Below, one piece after another: positions 17,149 to 25,170 of a DNA stretch of 64,000 bases (positions are counted from its first letter, which is position 1; each line of letters starts with the position of its first letter). A model generated the notes under the pieces. It saw nothing but the letters and a program-made list of their open reading frames with translations, was not told where the DNA came from and ran no database searches. A program made the translations under genes and the position numbers. This stretch comes from Clostridiales bacterium (lineage in GTDB: Bacteria; Bacillota; Clostridia; Christensenellales; Aristaeellaceae): positions 1,116,001-1,180,000 of the forward strand of contig CP069419.1 in assembly GCA_017569285.1 (NCBI GenBank). The letters run 5' to 3'.

Positions 17149-18240
17149 TTATGGTTTCAGGAGGGCTTCCACCTGCGCCCGTTTCTCATACAGCACGCAT
17201 CCGCCCGCGTGATCGTCGTCCAGGAGCCCGCCGTCCTGCAAGGCCCGGAACAGGGGTGAATGCAGGGCTTCCTTCAGGGAGGTGTCCCGCACGTTGATAT
17301 CCGAGAAAGGAGAGAACGGGCAGGGTTCCGCGCCCCCGTGGGAATTGATATGGAAGAACCCGCGTCCCGCCGCCACGCATCCGCCGCTGCTTTTCTCGTC
17401 TCCCGGGAATGAAATGTACACCATCTCGGGATGTTCTTCCCGCAGGCGGGCAATTTCCCGGCTCAGGTATTCCCGTTCAGTATCCCCCGGTGCAAGCTCT
17501 TTGCTGTCGTCGGTCACCGGGACAAACTCCACGAAGATCACGGCCTTGCATCCCCGGTCGGACAGGCTCCGCAGGAATGCTTCGGACGATACCTCCCGGC
17601 TGTTCTGCGTGGTCACCGTAACGGACGCGCCGAAGATCAGGCCTTTCTCATGGAGGATGTCCATATTGCGGATCAGCCGGTCATACACGCCCGCTCCCCG
17701 GCGGCGGTCGGTCATTTCCTTCCCGCCCTCAATGCTCATAATGGGCACCAGGTTCCGGCACTTGTCAAACAGCCGGAAATACGCCTCATCCATATAGGTC
17801 CCGTTGGTAAAAATGGGAAACAGGATATTCGGGTGCTTCCCGGCACTTTCGATAATATCCCGCCGGATCATGGGTTCCCCGCCGGCCAGCAGGATAAAGC
17901 TGATTCCGAGCTCATCCGCCTCCCCGAAAACGCGCAGCCATTCTTCGGCGGTCATCTGGCGCACCGGCGCCGCGTCCACCGTGGCATGGTTGTAGCGGGA
18001 GTAGCATCCCGCGCAGTGCAGGTTGCACTGGCTCGTAATGCTGGCAATCAGGAACGGCGGAATATGCTCTCCCGCGTCCTCCGCCTTCCGGCGCTTTGCG
18101 GATGCCTTCCGGCTGGTCAGCGCAAATTTCGCCATATAGGCGCTCTCCCGGGGATTCCGGAATGTCGCTTTGATAATATCGCCCACAACGCGCTCCACGC
18201 CGTGTGTCATATAAGCCTGGATGTCAAATTCCCGGTTCAT
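17149..18240 (-). CDS. Radical SAM protein with C-terminal Cys-containing (SPASM-like) region
   Basis: 363 residues. The CX3CX2C cluster motif is ITSQCNLHCAGCYSRY near residues 69-84, binding the 4Fe-4S that cleaves SAM. LLAGGEPMIRRDI is the SAM-binding GGE motif, near residues 116-128. The end has GGCVAAGRGFFHINSHGGAEPCPFSP (split here as GGCVAAGRGFFHINS and GAEPCPFSP), typical of peptide- or cofactor-modifying members. No precursor peptide gene is visible next to it. The start at 18240 follows GGAAGAAAG; longer frames extend into the preceding intergenic region without homology. Confidence 0.85.
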   Translation of the reverse strand: MNREFDIQAYMTHGVERVVGDIIKATFRNPRESAYMAKFALTSRKASAKRRKAEDAGEHIPPFLIASITSQCNLHCAGCYSRYNHATVDAAPVRQMTAEEWLRVFGEADELGISFILLAGGEPMIRRDIIESAGKHPNILFPIFTNGTYMDEAYFRLFDKCRNLVPIMSIEGGKEMTDRRRGAGVYDRLIRNMDILHEKGLIFGASVTVTTQNSREVSSEAFLRSLSDRGCKAVIFVEFVPVTDDSKELAPGDTEREYLSREIARLREEHPEMVYISFPGDEKSSGGCVAAGRGFFHINSHGGAEPCPFSPFSDINVRDTSLKEALHSPLFRALQDGGLLDDDHAGGCVLYEKRAQVEALLKP

Positions 18241-18316
18241 TTCTTTCTTCCTGTCTTTTCCGAAACCGGAAAACCGCCCCGGCTCATCCGTCCGAATCGC
18301 AGGGGCAGCCTTCCTG

Positions 18317-19447
18317 TTATGCTTTTCCGATATCGCTGAAATCGATGTCCATGGCAATCTGCAGTGTATAGTCCGGGTACGCTTTCTGTACGCGTTCTGT
18401 CACATCCCGGTGAACTTCCCGGCGGTCCTTCGCGTCAAAGCTCACCACAATGTCAAACCGGAGTGTCTTCTCCTCCTTGTCCATGTAAAAACCATGCATC
18501 TGGAGGACGTATGGGTTCTCCTTCACGATCCGGCGCACCTTTTCCCGGATTTCCGCCGCTTCAGGATCCTTGGTGTTATAGGAATACACACCGATTGCCG
18601 TCAGGATCACGTTATGCTTCCGAACAACGTCGGTTGTCACCCTCCGCACCAGCTTGTCCAGCTCATCCGCGGACAGCGTGTCCGGAACCTCAATATGGAC
18701 GGATCCGTTGTAGGAGTCCGGTCCGTAGTTATGCAGCACCAGGTCGTACGCGCCGCTGATCTCCGGATAGCTGTTGATGGTTGCCTTGATATCCCGCACC
18801 ATCTGGGCATCCGCCCGCTCCCCGAGGATCCGGGAAATCGTCTCGCTCAGCATCCCCAGGCCGGATTTGATGATTACAAGGGCGATGATCGCGCCAAGCC
18901 AGGCCTCCAGGGAGATATGGAAGAGGAGGTAGATCCCGGCCGCCACCAGCGTGGAGGCGGAAATCACGGAATCCAGTACCGCGTCTTCCCCGGAGTTGAC
19001 CAGGGAGTCAGAATTCACCTGTTCTCCGGTCCGTTTCACAAACCGGCCCAGGAAAACCTTCACCAGGACTGCGGCCGCCACGATAATCAGCGCGGCCGCG
19101 GAATAATCCGGTGTGTCCGGCGTGATGATCTTCTTCACGGACTCGACAAACGCCGTGATCCCGGCATACAGCACCAGGAAGGAAATGACCATGGCGCTCA
19201 GGTATTCCACCCGGCCGTATCCGAAGGGATGTTTCCGGTCGGGTTCCTTTCCGGCCAGCTTTGTTCCGGCAATGGTAATCACGGAGCTTGCCGCATCCGA
19301 CAGGTTGTTCACCGCATCCATCACAATGGCGATGGAGTTGGCGGTCAGCCCGACGACCGCTTTGAAGCCCGCCAGGAACACATTGGCCAGGATTCCGATG
19401 ATGCTGGTCCGGATAATGATCCGGTCACGGCTTGTCTGTCCGCTCAT
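18317..19447 (-). CDS. Cation diffusion facilitator (CDF) metal exporter
   Basis: 376 residues, membrane proton-coupled efflux of Zn, Fe, Mn or similar divalent ions. Six membrane segments lie in the first 200 residues. Site A residues are visible as NSIAIVMDAVNNLSDAAS (about 36-53; N/D-D pattern) and as NSGEDAVLDSVIS near 146. KHPFGYGRVEYLSAM near 73 is the classical CDF loop. The C-terminal 170 residues form the cytoplasmic metal-sensing domain, longer than usual. The start overlaps the GGAG in the end of the glutathione peroxidase gene; gap 3 bases. Confidence 0.9.
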   Translation of the reverse strand: MSGQTSRDRIIIRTSIIGILANVFLAGFKAVVGLTANSIAIVMDAVNNLSDAASSVITIAGTKLAGKEPDRKHPFGYGRVEYLSAMVISFLVLYAGITAFVESVKKIITPDTPDYSAAALIIVAAAVLVKVFLGRFVKRTGEQVNSDSLVNSGEDAVLDSVISASTLVAAGIYLLFHISLEAWLGAIIALVIIKSGLGMLSETISRILGERADAQMVRDIKATINSYPEISGAYDLVLHNYGPDSYNGSVHIEVPDTLSADELDKLVRRVTTDVVRKHNVILTAIGVYSYNTKDPEAAEIREKVRRIVKENPYVLQMHGFYMDKEEKTLRFDIVVSFDAKDRREVHRDVTERVQKAYPDYTLQIAMDIDFSDIGKA

Positions 19448-19450
19448 TTC

Positions 19451-20002
19451 TTATTTCTCCAGTTCTGCGGCCACCGCGTCGCGCACTTCGTTCATGTCGG
19501 TCGTGGGCTCAAACCGGCCGATCACTTTGCCTTCCCGGTCCACCAGGAACTTGGTGAAATTCCAGCCGACGTAGGTCTTGTCGCCGTAAGCCTTGTTGTT
19601 CATGGCCGCGAACTTGTTCAGCGCCGCGTTCTTCAGTCCCTTGCCGAAACCCTTGAACGGTTTTTCGGACGCGAGATAAGCAAACAGCGGATCCGCGCTG
19701 TCGCCGTTCACGTCAATCTTCGCGAACTGCGGGAAATCCGCGCCGAACTTCAGCGTGCAGAACTGGTGGATCTCATCCGCGCTTCCGGGCGCCTGGTTGG
19801 CAAACTGGTTGCAGGGGAAATCCAGGATTTCCAGGCCCTGGTCCTTCATTTCCTTATACATCGCTTCCAGGGGCTCATAATGCGGGGTAAAGCCGCATCC
19901 GGTCGCCGTGTTGACGATCAGCAGCACCTTGCCGCGGTATTCGGAGAGGCTTACATCGTTTCCCTTGCGGTCTTTCACAGTAAAATCATAAACGGTCTTC
20001 AT
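19451..20002 (-). CDS. Glutathione peroxidase family (thiol peroxidase)
   Basis: 183 residues, cytoplasmic peroxide reductase. The peroxidatic residue is Cys36 in VNTATGCGFTPHYE, encoded TGC, not selenocysteine. The catalytic Gln is in FPCNQFANQAPG (about 73-84) and the Trp-Asn pair in VGWNFTKFLVD (about 145-155). In bacteria this family usually takes electrons from thioredoxin. It lies 3 bases after an OhrR-type regulator with a redox Cys, so expression is likely peroxide-induced. Confidence 0.93.
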   Translation of the reverse strand: MKTVYDFTVKDRKGNDVSLSEYRGKVLLIVNTATGCGFTPHYEPLEAMYKEMKDQGLEILDFPCNQFANQAPGSADEIHQFCTLKFGADFPQFAKIDVNGDSADPLFAYLASEKPFKGFGKGLKNAALNKFAAMNNKAYGDKTYVGWNFTKFLVDREGKVIGRFEPTTDMNEVRDAVAAELEK

Positions 20003-20005
20003 CTT

Positions 20006-20473
20006 TCATGCTCCTTCCTTTTTCCGGTCGTTTTTGTCCTTCTGGTTTCCAAGCAGTTCATAGAGCAGTGTATACAGCATCCGCGCCTTTTCCGGCGGCA
20101 GTTCGATACAGCCGGCCACATTGCCGGGAATATCCTTTGCCTTTTCCTGCAGTGCCCGGCCTGCTTCGGTCAGTGTGATTTCGACCACCCGGTCGTCCCC
20201 GCGGCTCCGCCGCCGTTCCACATAACCGGCCTGCTCCATCTTCTTCAGCAGCGGCGACAGGGTTCCGTTGTCCAGCATCAGCTTTTCGCCGATTTCCGTT
20301 ACGGAGACTCCGTCCTTTTCCCAGAGAACCAGGAAAACGATATACTGCGTGTAGGTCAGCCCCAGGGGCTTCAGCCATGGGGTGTACATGCCCGTCACAT
20401 TCCGCGCGGCGGCATAGAGCGGAAAACACAGCTGGTTATCCAGCTTCATCGCCTCGTGATAATCGTACTCCAT
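20006..20473 (-). CDS. MarR/OhrR-family peroxide-sensing repressor
   Basis: 155-residue winged-helix repressor. MKLDNQLCFPLYAAAR places Cys16 where OhrR proteins have their reactive thiol. The DNA-binding helix and wing are GEKLMLDNGTLSPLLKKME and ERRRSRGDDRVVEITLTEAG (near 66-110). Oxidation by organic peroxide would release DNA and switch on the operon with glutathione peroxidase downstream. The ATG at 20473 has GGAAGGAG six bases upstream; the ATG at 20488 lies inside that site. A matching promoter and palindrome lie just upstream. Confidence 0.88.
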   Translation of the reverse strand: MEYDYHEAMKLDNQLCFPLYAAARNVTGMYTPWLKPLGLTYTQYIVFLVLWEKDGVSVTEIGEKLMLDNGTLSPLLKKMEQAGYVERRRSRGDDRVVEITLTEAGRALQEKAKDIPGNVAGCIELPPEKARMLYTLLYELLGNQKDKNDRKKEGA

Positions 20474-20495
20474 GGTTTCTCCTTCCATTGCGTTT

Positions 20496-20535
20496 GATGC
20501 AAATATATTGTATCATACATATCTGGGTTTGTCAA
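20496..20535 (-). promoter_or_regulatory. Promoter and OhrR-type operator of the ohrR-gpx operon
   Basis: Minus strand: TTGACA (20530-20535), 17-base spacer, TACAAT (20507-20512). Overlapping the -10 is a 19-bp near-palindrome, 20496-20514, with arms GATRCAA/TTGYATC and an AT centre. Position and pairing with the first gene suggest autoregulation. Confidence 0.7.
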
Positions 20536-20614
20536 TACCCCAAATGAAGGTTTTTTTCAAAAAAGTTAAACGCATTAAACTTTATTTCCGCCGCAGCCGG
20601 CGCCGATGCCGCAA

Positions 20615-20644
20615 AAAGCATGCAGCACAAGTACTGCATGCTTT
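20615..20644 (-). terminator. Intrinsic terminator of the MMPL exporter gene
   Basis: AAAGCATGCAG (20615-20625) and CTGCATGCTTT (20634-20644); on the minus strand the stem is followed by a run of five T. Confidence 0.7.
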
Positions 20645-20760
20645 CCCCGCAGGAATATTCCTTTGCCGTCTGACGGCTTTATTCCGTTATTGAGTTTGTA
20701 TTCCTTAATTAAACAGGAAGGACCCATACCCCGCACCGCGCAGCCGTTCGTTCCCGGAAT

Positions 20761-22995
20761 TCACTTCCCGGTTCCCTTTCTGTCCCGGTACCGCACAAAC
20801 CGGTCCAGGGCAGCCAGCACGCCGGGCAGGACAAACACGATGATCAGGGTGGCGGAAATCGCCCCCCGGGAGATCGTCAGGCATATCTCCCCGATCGCCG
20901 GGTTTGCGAAAACATATCCCAGGATTCCCGCGGCGCCGATCATGATCAGCGCGGAGGTCAGGATGGTATGCAGCGCCCCGTCATAGGCACCGCTGATGGC
21001 CGCTGGTACGTCGCCGGTCCGCCGTTCCTCCCGGTAATAGGATGTATACAGGATCGCATAGTCGATCGTCGCGCCCATCAGGATGCACTGCACCATCAGG
21101 ATGGCCAGGTAGAACATCGCGCCGCCGCTCAGGCCGATGAATGCCATCGTCAGGTAAATCCCGCTCTGGACGGTCAGCACCAGCACCAGCGGGATCACCA
21201 GGGACCGGAATGTCAGCGCCACCACAATAAAAATGGCCAGGGCGGAAATCAGGGTAATCCGGTTCATCTCCGCGTCAAAGGTCTGTGCCATTTCCCGGTT
21301 CATCTCGGAAGTCCCGATCAGCCAGGCCTTCCCTTCCAGCATGGTTTCGCACCGCTGGGAGAGGGCATCCAGGAATTCCCGGGTTTCTTCCGAGTCTTCC
21401 GGATACATGGTTTCCAGGATCACCCGGCCGTAGTGTTCGCCCTCCAGCTTCGCGGTATTTTCCCGGATCATCTCCTCCGCGTCCGCAATCTGCTGCCGCG
21501 CGTCGTCTTTGATAAACGCGGAGTAGAGCGGATTGCTCAGGAAATGCTCCCGGATATGGGTAATCAGCTCCGCCGGCGTCATCGCCCAGTCCTCGTCATA
21601 GGCATTCCGCGAGCCCATGAACATCGAGATGGCGGATTTCCCCGCGCCGGACCCTTCCGAGAACTTGTCGCTGTAAACCATCCGGATCATGGAAAGGTCC
21701 AGCGCGGCATCCTCCCCGAAGAGCTCCGCGATCTCCCCGGCCTTGTACGCTTTTCCGAGGGTGTTGTAATATCCCGTGACCGATGTGACCTTTCCGTCCT
21801 CCTCCGCGGGCGCCAGCACCTCCGCGATACGGCCGCTGTCTTTCGTTTCATACAGCAGCACCAGGGAATGGTGGTCCTCAAACACATCCTCCACCGGGTT
21901 GTTGGTCTGCAGCATATACAGGATTTCCGTGTTGTTCTTCAGCAGGTAGGATCCGGCAAGCAGCACCGGCAGCAGGATCAGGAGGGCGAATCTCCCCCTG
22001 TACTCAAAACGGGAGCATTTCCCCATCGGAATCCGAAGTGCCTTTTTCCGGGTTTTCACAATCAGCTTGTCGCTCATCAGGATCAGGGACGGCAGCACGG
22101 TAAAGATGCACACCAGGCTGATCAGCACGCCCTTGGCCAGGGCGTATCCCATGTCCGCACCGAGCCGGAATCCCATAAACGCCAGGCACAGCAGCCCCGC
22201 GAAAGTCGTCAGTGAGCTGCCGGTCACAGCCGGGAAGGCCGCGGCGATGGCTGCCTTCATGGCGGAAGGATTGTCCGCATGCTTTTCCTTTTCCTGGGTA
22301 TACCGGTTCAGGAGGATAATGGAATAGTCCAGGGAAAGCACCAGCTGCATGATGCCCACAATGGAAAACGTAAACTCGGAAATATCCGGGAATACCACAT
22401 TGGTCCCGATATTCACCGCCACCGCAATCCCGATGTTCACCAGGATAATCACCGGTTCAAACCAGGAGTTGCACATCATCAGCAGCACCAGCAGCACCAG
22501 TCCGATGGCAATTGCCACCACATACGGCGGCAGCATCGGTACATTGGCCTCGTGGATCTCCCCGCCGGTCCGCACGTCCAGGGCGCCGTACTTTTCATAA
22601 ACGGCGCTGTACAGCCCGGCCGCCTCCCGGGAGTGGCTGTCATATTCCGTTGTCACCTCATACAGGCTGTACCCGTCCCGGTTATACTCCTCTCCCGGTT
22701 TCCAGGTGACCCCGGATACCTCGTCCCGGCTGCTGAGCCAGCTGAGTACCTCTTCCTTTTCCGTTTCCGAAAGTCCGGGAATCATCACCCGGAGCCGTGA
22801 GGATGCTTCCTTTCCGAATTCCTGCTCCATCAGGCGGGTTCCCTCTTTCATGCAGGATCCGTCCGGCAGGTATTTCGTCAGGTCATAATTCACCTTCACC
22901 TGTCCGGCCAGGAACAGGGAAGCAATCGTCAGCACCAGGAACAGTCCCAGGAGAATCTTCCGTTTCCCTACCAGGAATTCCGCCGCTTTATTCAT
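20761..22995 (-). CDS. MMPL-family RND transporter
   Basis: Large membrane exporter of 744 residues, two repeats of one membrane segment, an outside domain and five more segments. The first repeat ends with the conserved block SLDYSIILLNRYTQEK (near 228-243), the second with GATIDYAILYTSYYREE (near 620-636); the Asp-Tyr pairs are the proton-relay residues of the family. Substrate unknown; often lipids or amphiphilic drugs. The ATG at 22993-22995 follows AGGAGG; upstream extension to 23112 is unlikely. Divergent from a TetR regulator with shared control region, so the exporter is probably its target. Confidence 0.88.
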   Translation of the reverse strand: MNKAAEFLVGKRKILLGLFLVLTIASLFLAGQVKVNYDLTKYLPDGSCMKEGTRLMEQEFGKEASSRLRVMIPGLSETEKEEVLSWLSSRDEVSGVTWKPGEEYNRDGYSLYEVTTEYDSHSREAAGLYSAVYEKYGALDVRTGGEIHEANVPMLPPYVVAIAIGLVLLVLLMMCNSWFEPVIILVNIGIAVAVNIGTNVVFPDISEFTFSIVGIMQLVLSLDYSIILLNRYTQEKEKHADNPSAMKAAIAAAFPAVTGSSLTTFAGLLCLAFMGFRLGADMGYALAKGVLISLVCIFTVLPSLILMSDKLIVKTRKKALRIPMGKCSRFEYRGRFALLILLPVLLAGSYLLKNNTEILYMLQTNNPVEDVFEDHHSLVLLYETKDSGRIAEVLAPAEEDGKVTSVTGYYNTLGKAYKAGEIAELFGEDAALDLSMIRMVYSDKFSEGSGAGKSAISMFMGSRNAYDEDWAMTPAELITHIREHFLSNPLYSAFIKDDARQQIADAEEMIRENTAKLEGEHYGRVILETMYPEDSEETREFLDALSQRCETMLEGKAWLIGTSEMNREMAQTFDAEMNRITLISALAIFIVVALTFRSLVIPLVLVLTVQSGIYLTMAFIGLSGGAMFYLAILMVQCILMGATIDYAILYTSYYREERRTGDVPAAISGAYDGALHTILTSALIMIGAAGILGYVFANPAIGEICLTISRGAISATLIIVFVLPGVLAALDRFVRYRDRKGTGK

Positions 22996-23044
22996 AAGGT
23001 CGTCAACCTCCTGTTTTCCACGTTCATCGCAGGATGGCTCCTGC

Positions 23045-23093
23045 TTGACAATGCATATCATCTCCATTAAAATTTTAATCAACAGGTGTTGAT
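23045..23093 (+). promoter_or_regulatory. tetR promoter and palindromic operator
   Basis: TTGACA (23045-23050), 17 bases, TAAAAT (23068-23073). Directly downstream is the perfect palindrome ATCAACA-GG-TGTTGAT (23078-23093), overlapping the likely start of transcription. It lies in the gap between divergent tetR and MMPL genes and is the best candidate TetR site. Confidence 0.65.
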
Positions 23094-23182
23094 AAAGCAA
23101 CCGACAGTTCATTAGGAATTGGTTTGTTTGTCAACAGACCGGTCGTTTCGTGTCGATAATACGACAGAAAGGGGAAACCTGT

Positions 23183-23722
23183 ATGGAAAAGAAGGAAGAC
23201 CGCCGGGTCACAATGACAAAGCGTCTCCTGAAGGATGCCCTCACCGACATCCTGCGTACCGAGGATATTTACCATGTCTCCATCCGGGAGCTCTGCCAGC
23301 GGGCGGATGTCAACCGCACCACATTCTACAAATACTACGGCAACCAGTTTGACCTCCTGGCGGATATGGAAAACGACCTGCTGGAATTCCTGGTCAGCAC
23401 CATCCGGGAGCATGCCGCCAACCCGGTCAAAATCATTGAAACGATCTGTGAATACCTGGAGAGCCACCTGGAATTCGGGCGGCTGATCGTCAACAACAAT
23501 GTGGATCCCCTCTTCCCGCAGCGCCTGTTTGCCCAGGAAGTCCTGCGGGAAAGCGTCATGCAGAATTATGGGACCATGCCGGATGAAACCGCGCAGGAAT
23601 ACCTGTTCAATTACGTCATCTACGGCGCTTACCGCATTATCTGCCTGTGGATCAACAAGGAGCAGCGGGAACCCCCGGAGGAAATTGCGCAGCTGCTCAT
23701 CCGCCTCATCCGGATCAATTGA
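23183..23722 (+). CDS. TetR/AcrR-family regulator
   Basis: 179 residues. The N-terminal helix-turn-helix reads YHVSIRELCQRADVNRTTFYKYYGNQFDLL (here around residues 30-59), with the TTFYKYY recognition helix. The C-terminal ligand domain has ETICEYLESHLEF and a YGAYRIICLWINK helix resembling the TetR_C_33/DhaS-like group. It probably represses the divergent MMPL exporter. ATG at 23183 chosen because GAAAGGGG is nine bases upstream and MEKKEDRRV is a usual start; an earlier ATG at 23150 lies in the operator-promoter region. Confidence 0.87.
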   Translation: MEKKEDRRVTMTKRLLKDALTDILRTEDIYHVSIRELCQRADVNRTTFYKYYGNQFDLLADMENDLLEFLVSTIREHAANPVKIIETICEYLESHLEFGRLIVNNNVDPLFPQRLFAQEVLRESVMQNYGTMPDETAQEYLFNYVIYGAYRIICLWINKEQREPPEEIAQLLIRLIRIN

Positions 23723-23741
23723 AGGTTTCCCGAATCATACG

Positions 23742-23777
23742 AAAACCACCATGGCCGTATCGCCATGGTGGTTTTTT
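23742..23777. terminator. Bidirectional terminator between tetR and the MATE gene
   Basis: AAAACCACCATGGC (23742-23755), loop CGTATC, GCCATGGTGGTTTT (23762-23775), perfect 14-bp stem with T-tract on both strands. Confidence 0.9.
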
Positions 23778-23797
23778 CGAATCCATTTTTGCCGGTA

Positions 23798-25138
23798 TCA
23801 TGTCTGTATTTTTCGCAGTTCGCGGTAACAGCCGATGATCAGCAGTACAGCTGCCCCGGCCCATGCCGCGATCTCCGCCGTGTAAATGCCCCATACTCCC
23901 AGCATAAGCGGAAGCAGCAGCGCGCAGCCAACCCGCATTCCCAGCTCCACGAAACCGGAAATCATCGGAATGAAAGTATTCCCGAGGCCCTGGAGCGTGG
24001 ACCGGTAAACAAACAGGAGGTACAGCATCGGCAGGCCAGCCGCCATCACGCACAGGAACTGGTATCCGAAGGCGAGCACCTGTTCCGCGAGCGCCTGCTC
24101 GTCCCGGATAAACAGGCCCAGGATCTGCTTTCCGAACAGTATCATAATCCCGCCGATCACCAGCGCCATGCCCGTGCCGATCCGTGCGGAGGAATGCAGT
24201 CCCTTGCGCACCCGGTCCTTTTTCCCGGCGCCGATATTCTGTCCGGCAAATGTCCCGACTGCGTTTCCGAGGGAAGCGCCGGCCATCTCCACCAGGCCCT
24301 GGAGCCGGGATGCCGCGTTGTATCCGGCCATGAATACAAAGCCGAATCCGTTCACAACCCCCTGCAGGATCAGCCCGCCCACGGCGATGATTACGTTCTG
24401 GAATGCGATGGGAACTCCCAGGCGGATCAGCCTCGCTGTCATCCGGCGGTCCGGCCGGAGATCCTTCCGTTCCGGGTGAAGTATGTTCAGCCGGCGAACC
24501 GCACGGAAACTGATCAGCGCCGAGATCACCTGGGCGATGACGGTTGCGCACGCCCCTCCGTTGATCCCCATATGACAGGTTCCCACAAAGAACCAGTCCA
24601 GCACCATGTTGACGACCGACGCGACCGCCAGCGCAGCCAGCGGTGTGCGGCTGTTTCCCAACGCGTGCAGGAAACCGTTCAGCACATTCACCGCCATCAC
24701 AACCGGCAGTCCGCCGTAGATAATGCGGAGGTATCCCTCCGTCAGGGAGAACGTTTCCGCCGGGGTGTTCATCCATTCCAGCACCGGGGAAAGAAGCAGC
24801 TGGCTGGCAATCTCCAGCAGTACCGTTGTGGTCGCTGCGATCAGGATGCTCTGCCCCACCGTCCTGCGCAGTTCTTCCGGCCGGTTCGCGCCGAAGTACT
24901 GCGCCGCCTGGATGGAAAAGCCCTGGGCCAGGCCCATGGGAATGGAGAGTACCGCCCAGTCCAGCCATCCGGACGCGGATACCGCCGCCAGGGCTGTAAC
25001 GCCCAGGAGCTGGCCGACGATGAGTGAATCAACCAGGCTGTATAACTGCTGGATCAGGTTGCCTGCCAGGATCGGAATGGCAAAGGCAAGTATCAGGACG
25101 ACCGGTTTCCCGGTCGTCATATCCTTGGTTCGGGACAT
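23798..25138 (-). CDS. MATE-family multidrug/toxin exporter
   Basis: 446 residues, about twelve membrane helices in two equal halves. First-half signatures IPILAGNLIQQLYSLVDSLIVGQLLG (around residues 19-44) and ASGWLDWAV are typical of NorM/DinF-like bacterial MATE proteins; the second half has the corresponding GLVEMAGASLGNAVGTFAGQNIGAGKKDR stretch near 232-260. It would use Na+ or H+ gradients. AAGAGGTG precedes the ATG. The substrate cannot be told from sequence. Located 32 bases upstream of where larC ends, possibly one transcript. Confidence 0.9.
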   Translation of the reverse strand: MSRTKDMTTGKPVVLILAFAIPILAGNLIQQLYSLVDSLIVGQLLGVTALAAVSASGWLDWAVLSIPMGLAQGFSIQAAQYFGANRPEELRRTVGQSILIAATTTVLLEIASQLLLSPVLEWMNTPAETFSLTEGYLRIIYGGLPVVMAVNVLNGFLHALGNSRTPLAALAVASVVNMVLDWFFVGTCHMGINGGACATVIAQVISALISFRAVRRLNILHPERKDLRPDRRMTARLIRLGVPIAFQNVIIAVGGLILQGVVNGFGFVFMAGYNAASRLQGLVEMAGASLGNAVGTFAGQNIGAGKKDRVRKGLHSSARIGTGMALVIGGIMILFGKQILGLFIRDEQALAEQVLAFGYQFLCVMAAGLPMLYLLFVYRSTLQGLGNTFIPMISGFVELGMRVGCALLLPLMLGVWGIYTAEIAAWAGAAVLLIIGCYRELRKIQT

Positions 25139-25170
25139 GCTTGCACCTCTTGGTCTTCTGGAATTCTTTC

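Noticed and set aside
19890-19900. Selenocysteine at the glutathione peroxidase active site
   Set aside because: The codon is TGC (Cys), and the frame needs no UGA read-through.
18221-20497. A 758-codon plus-strand frame through the CDF and glutathione peroxidase genes
   Set aside because: Antisense to two well-supported genes; no start signals.
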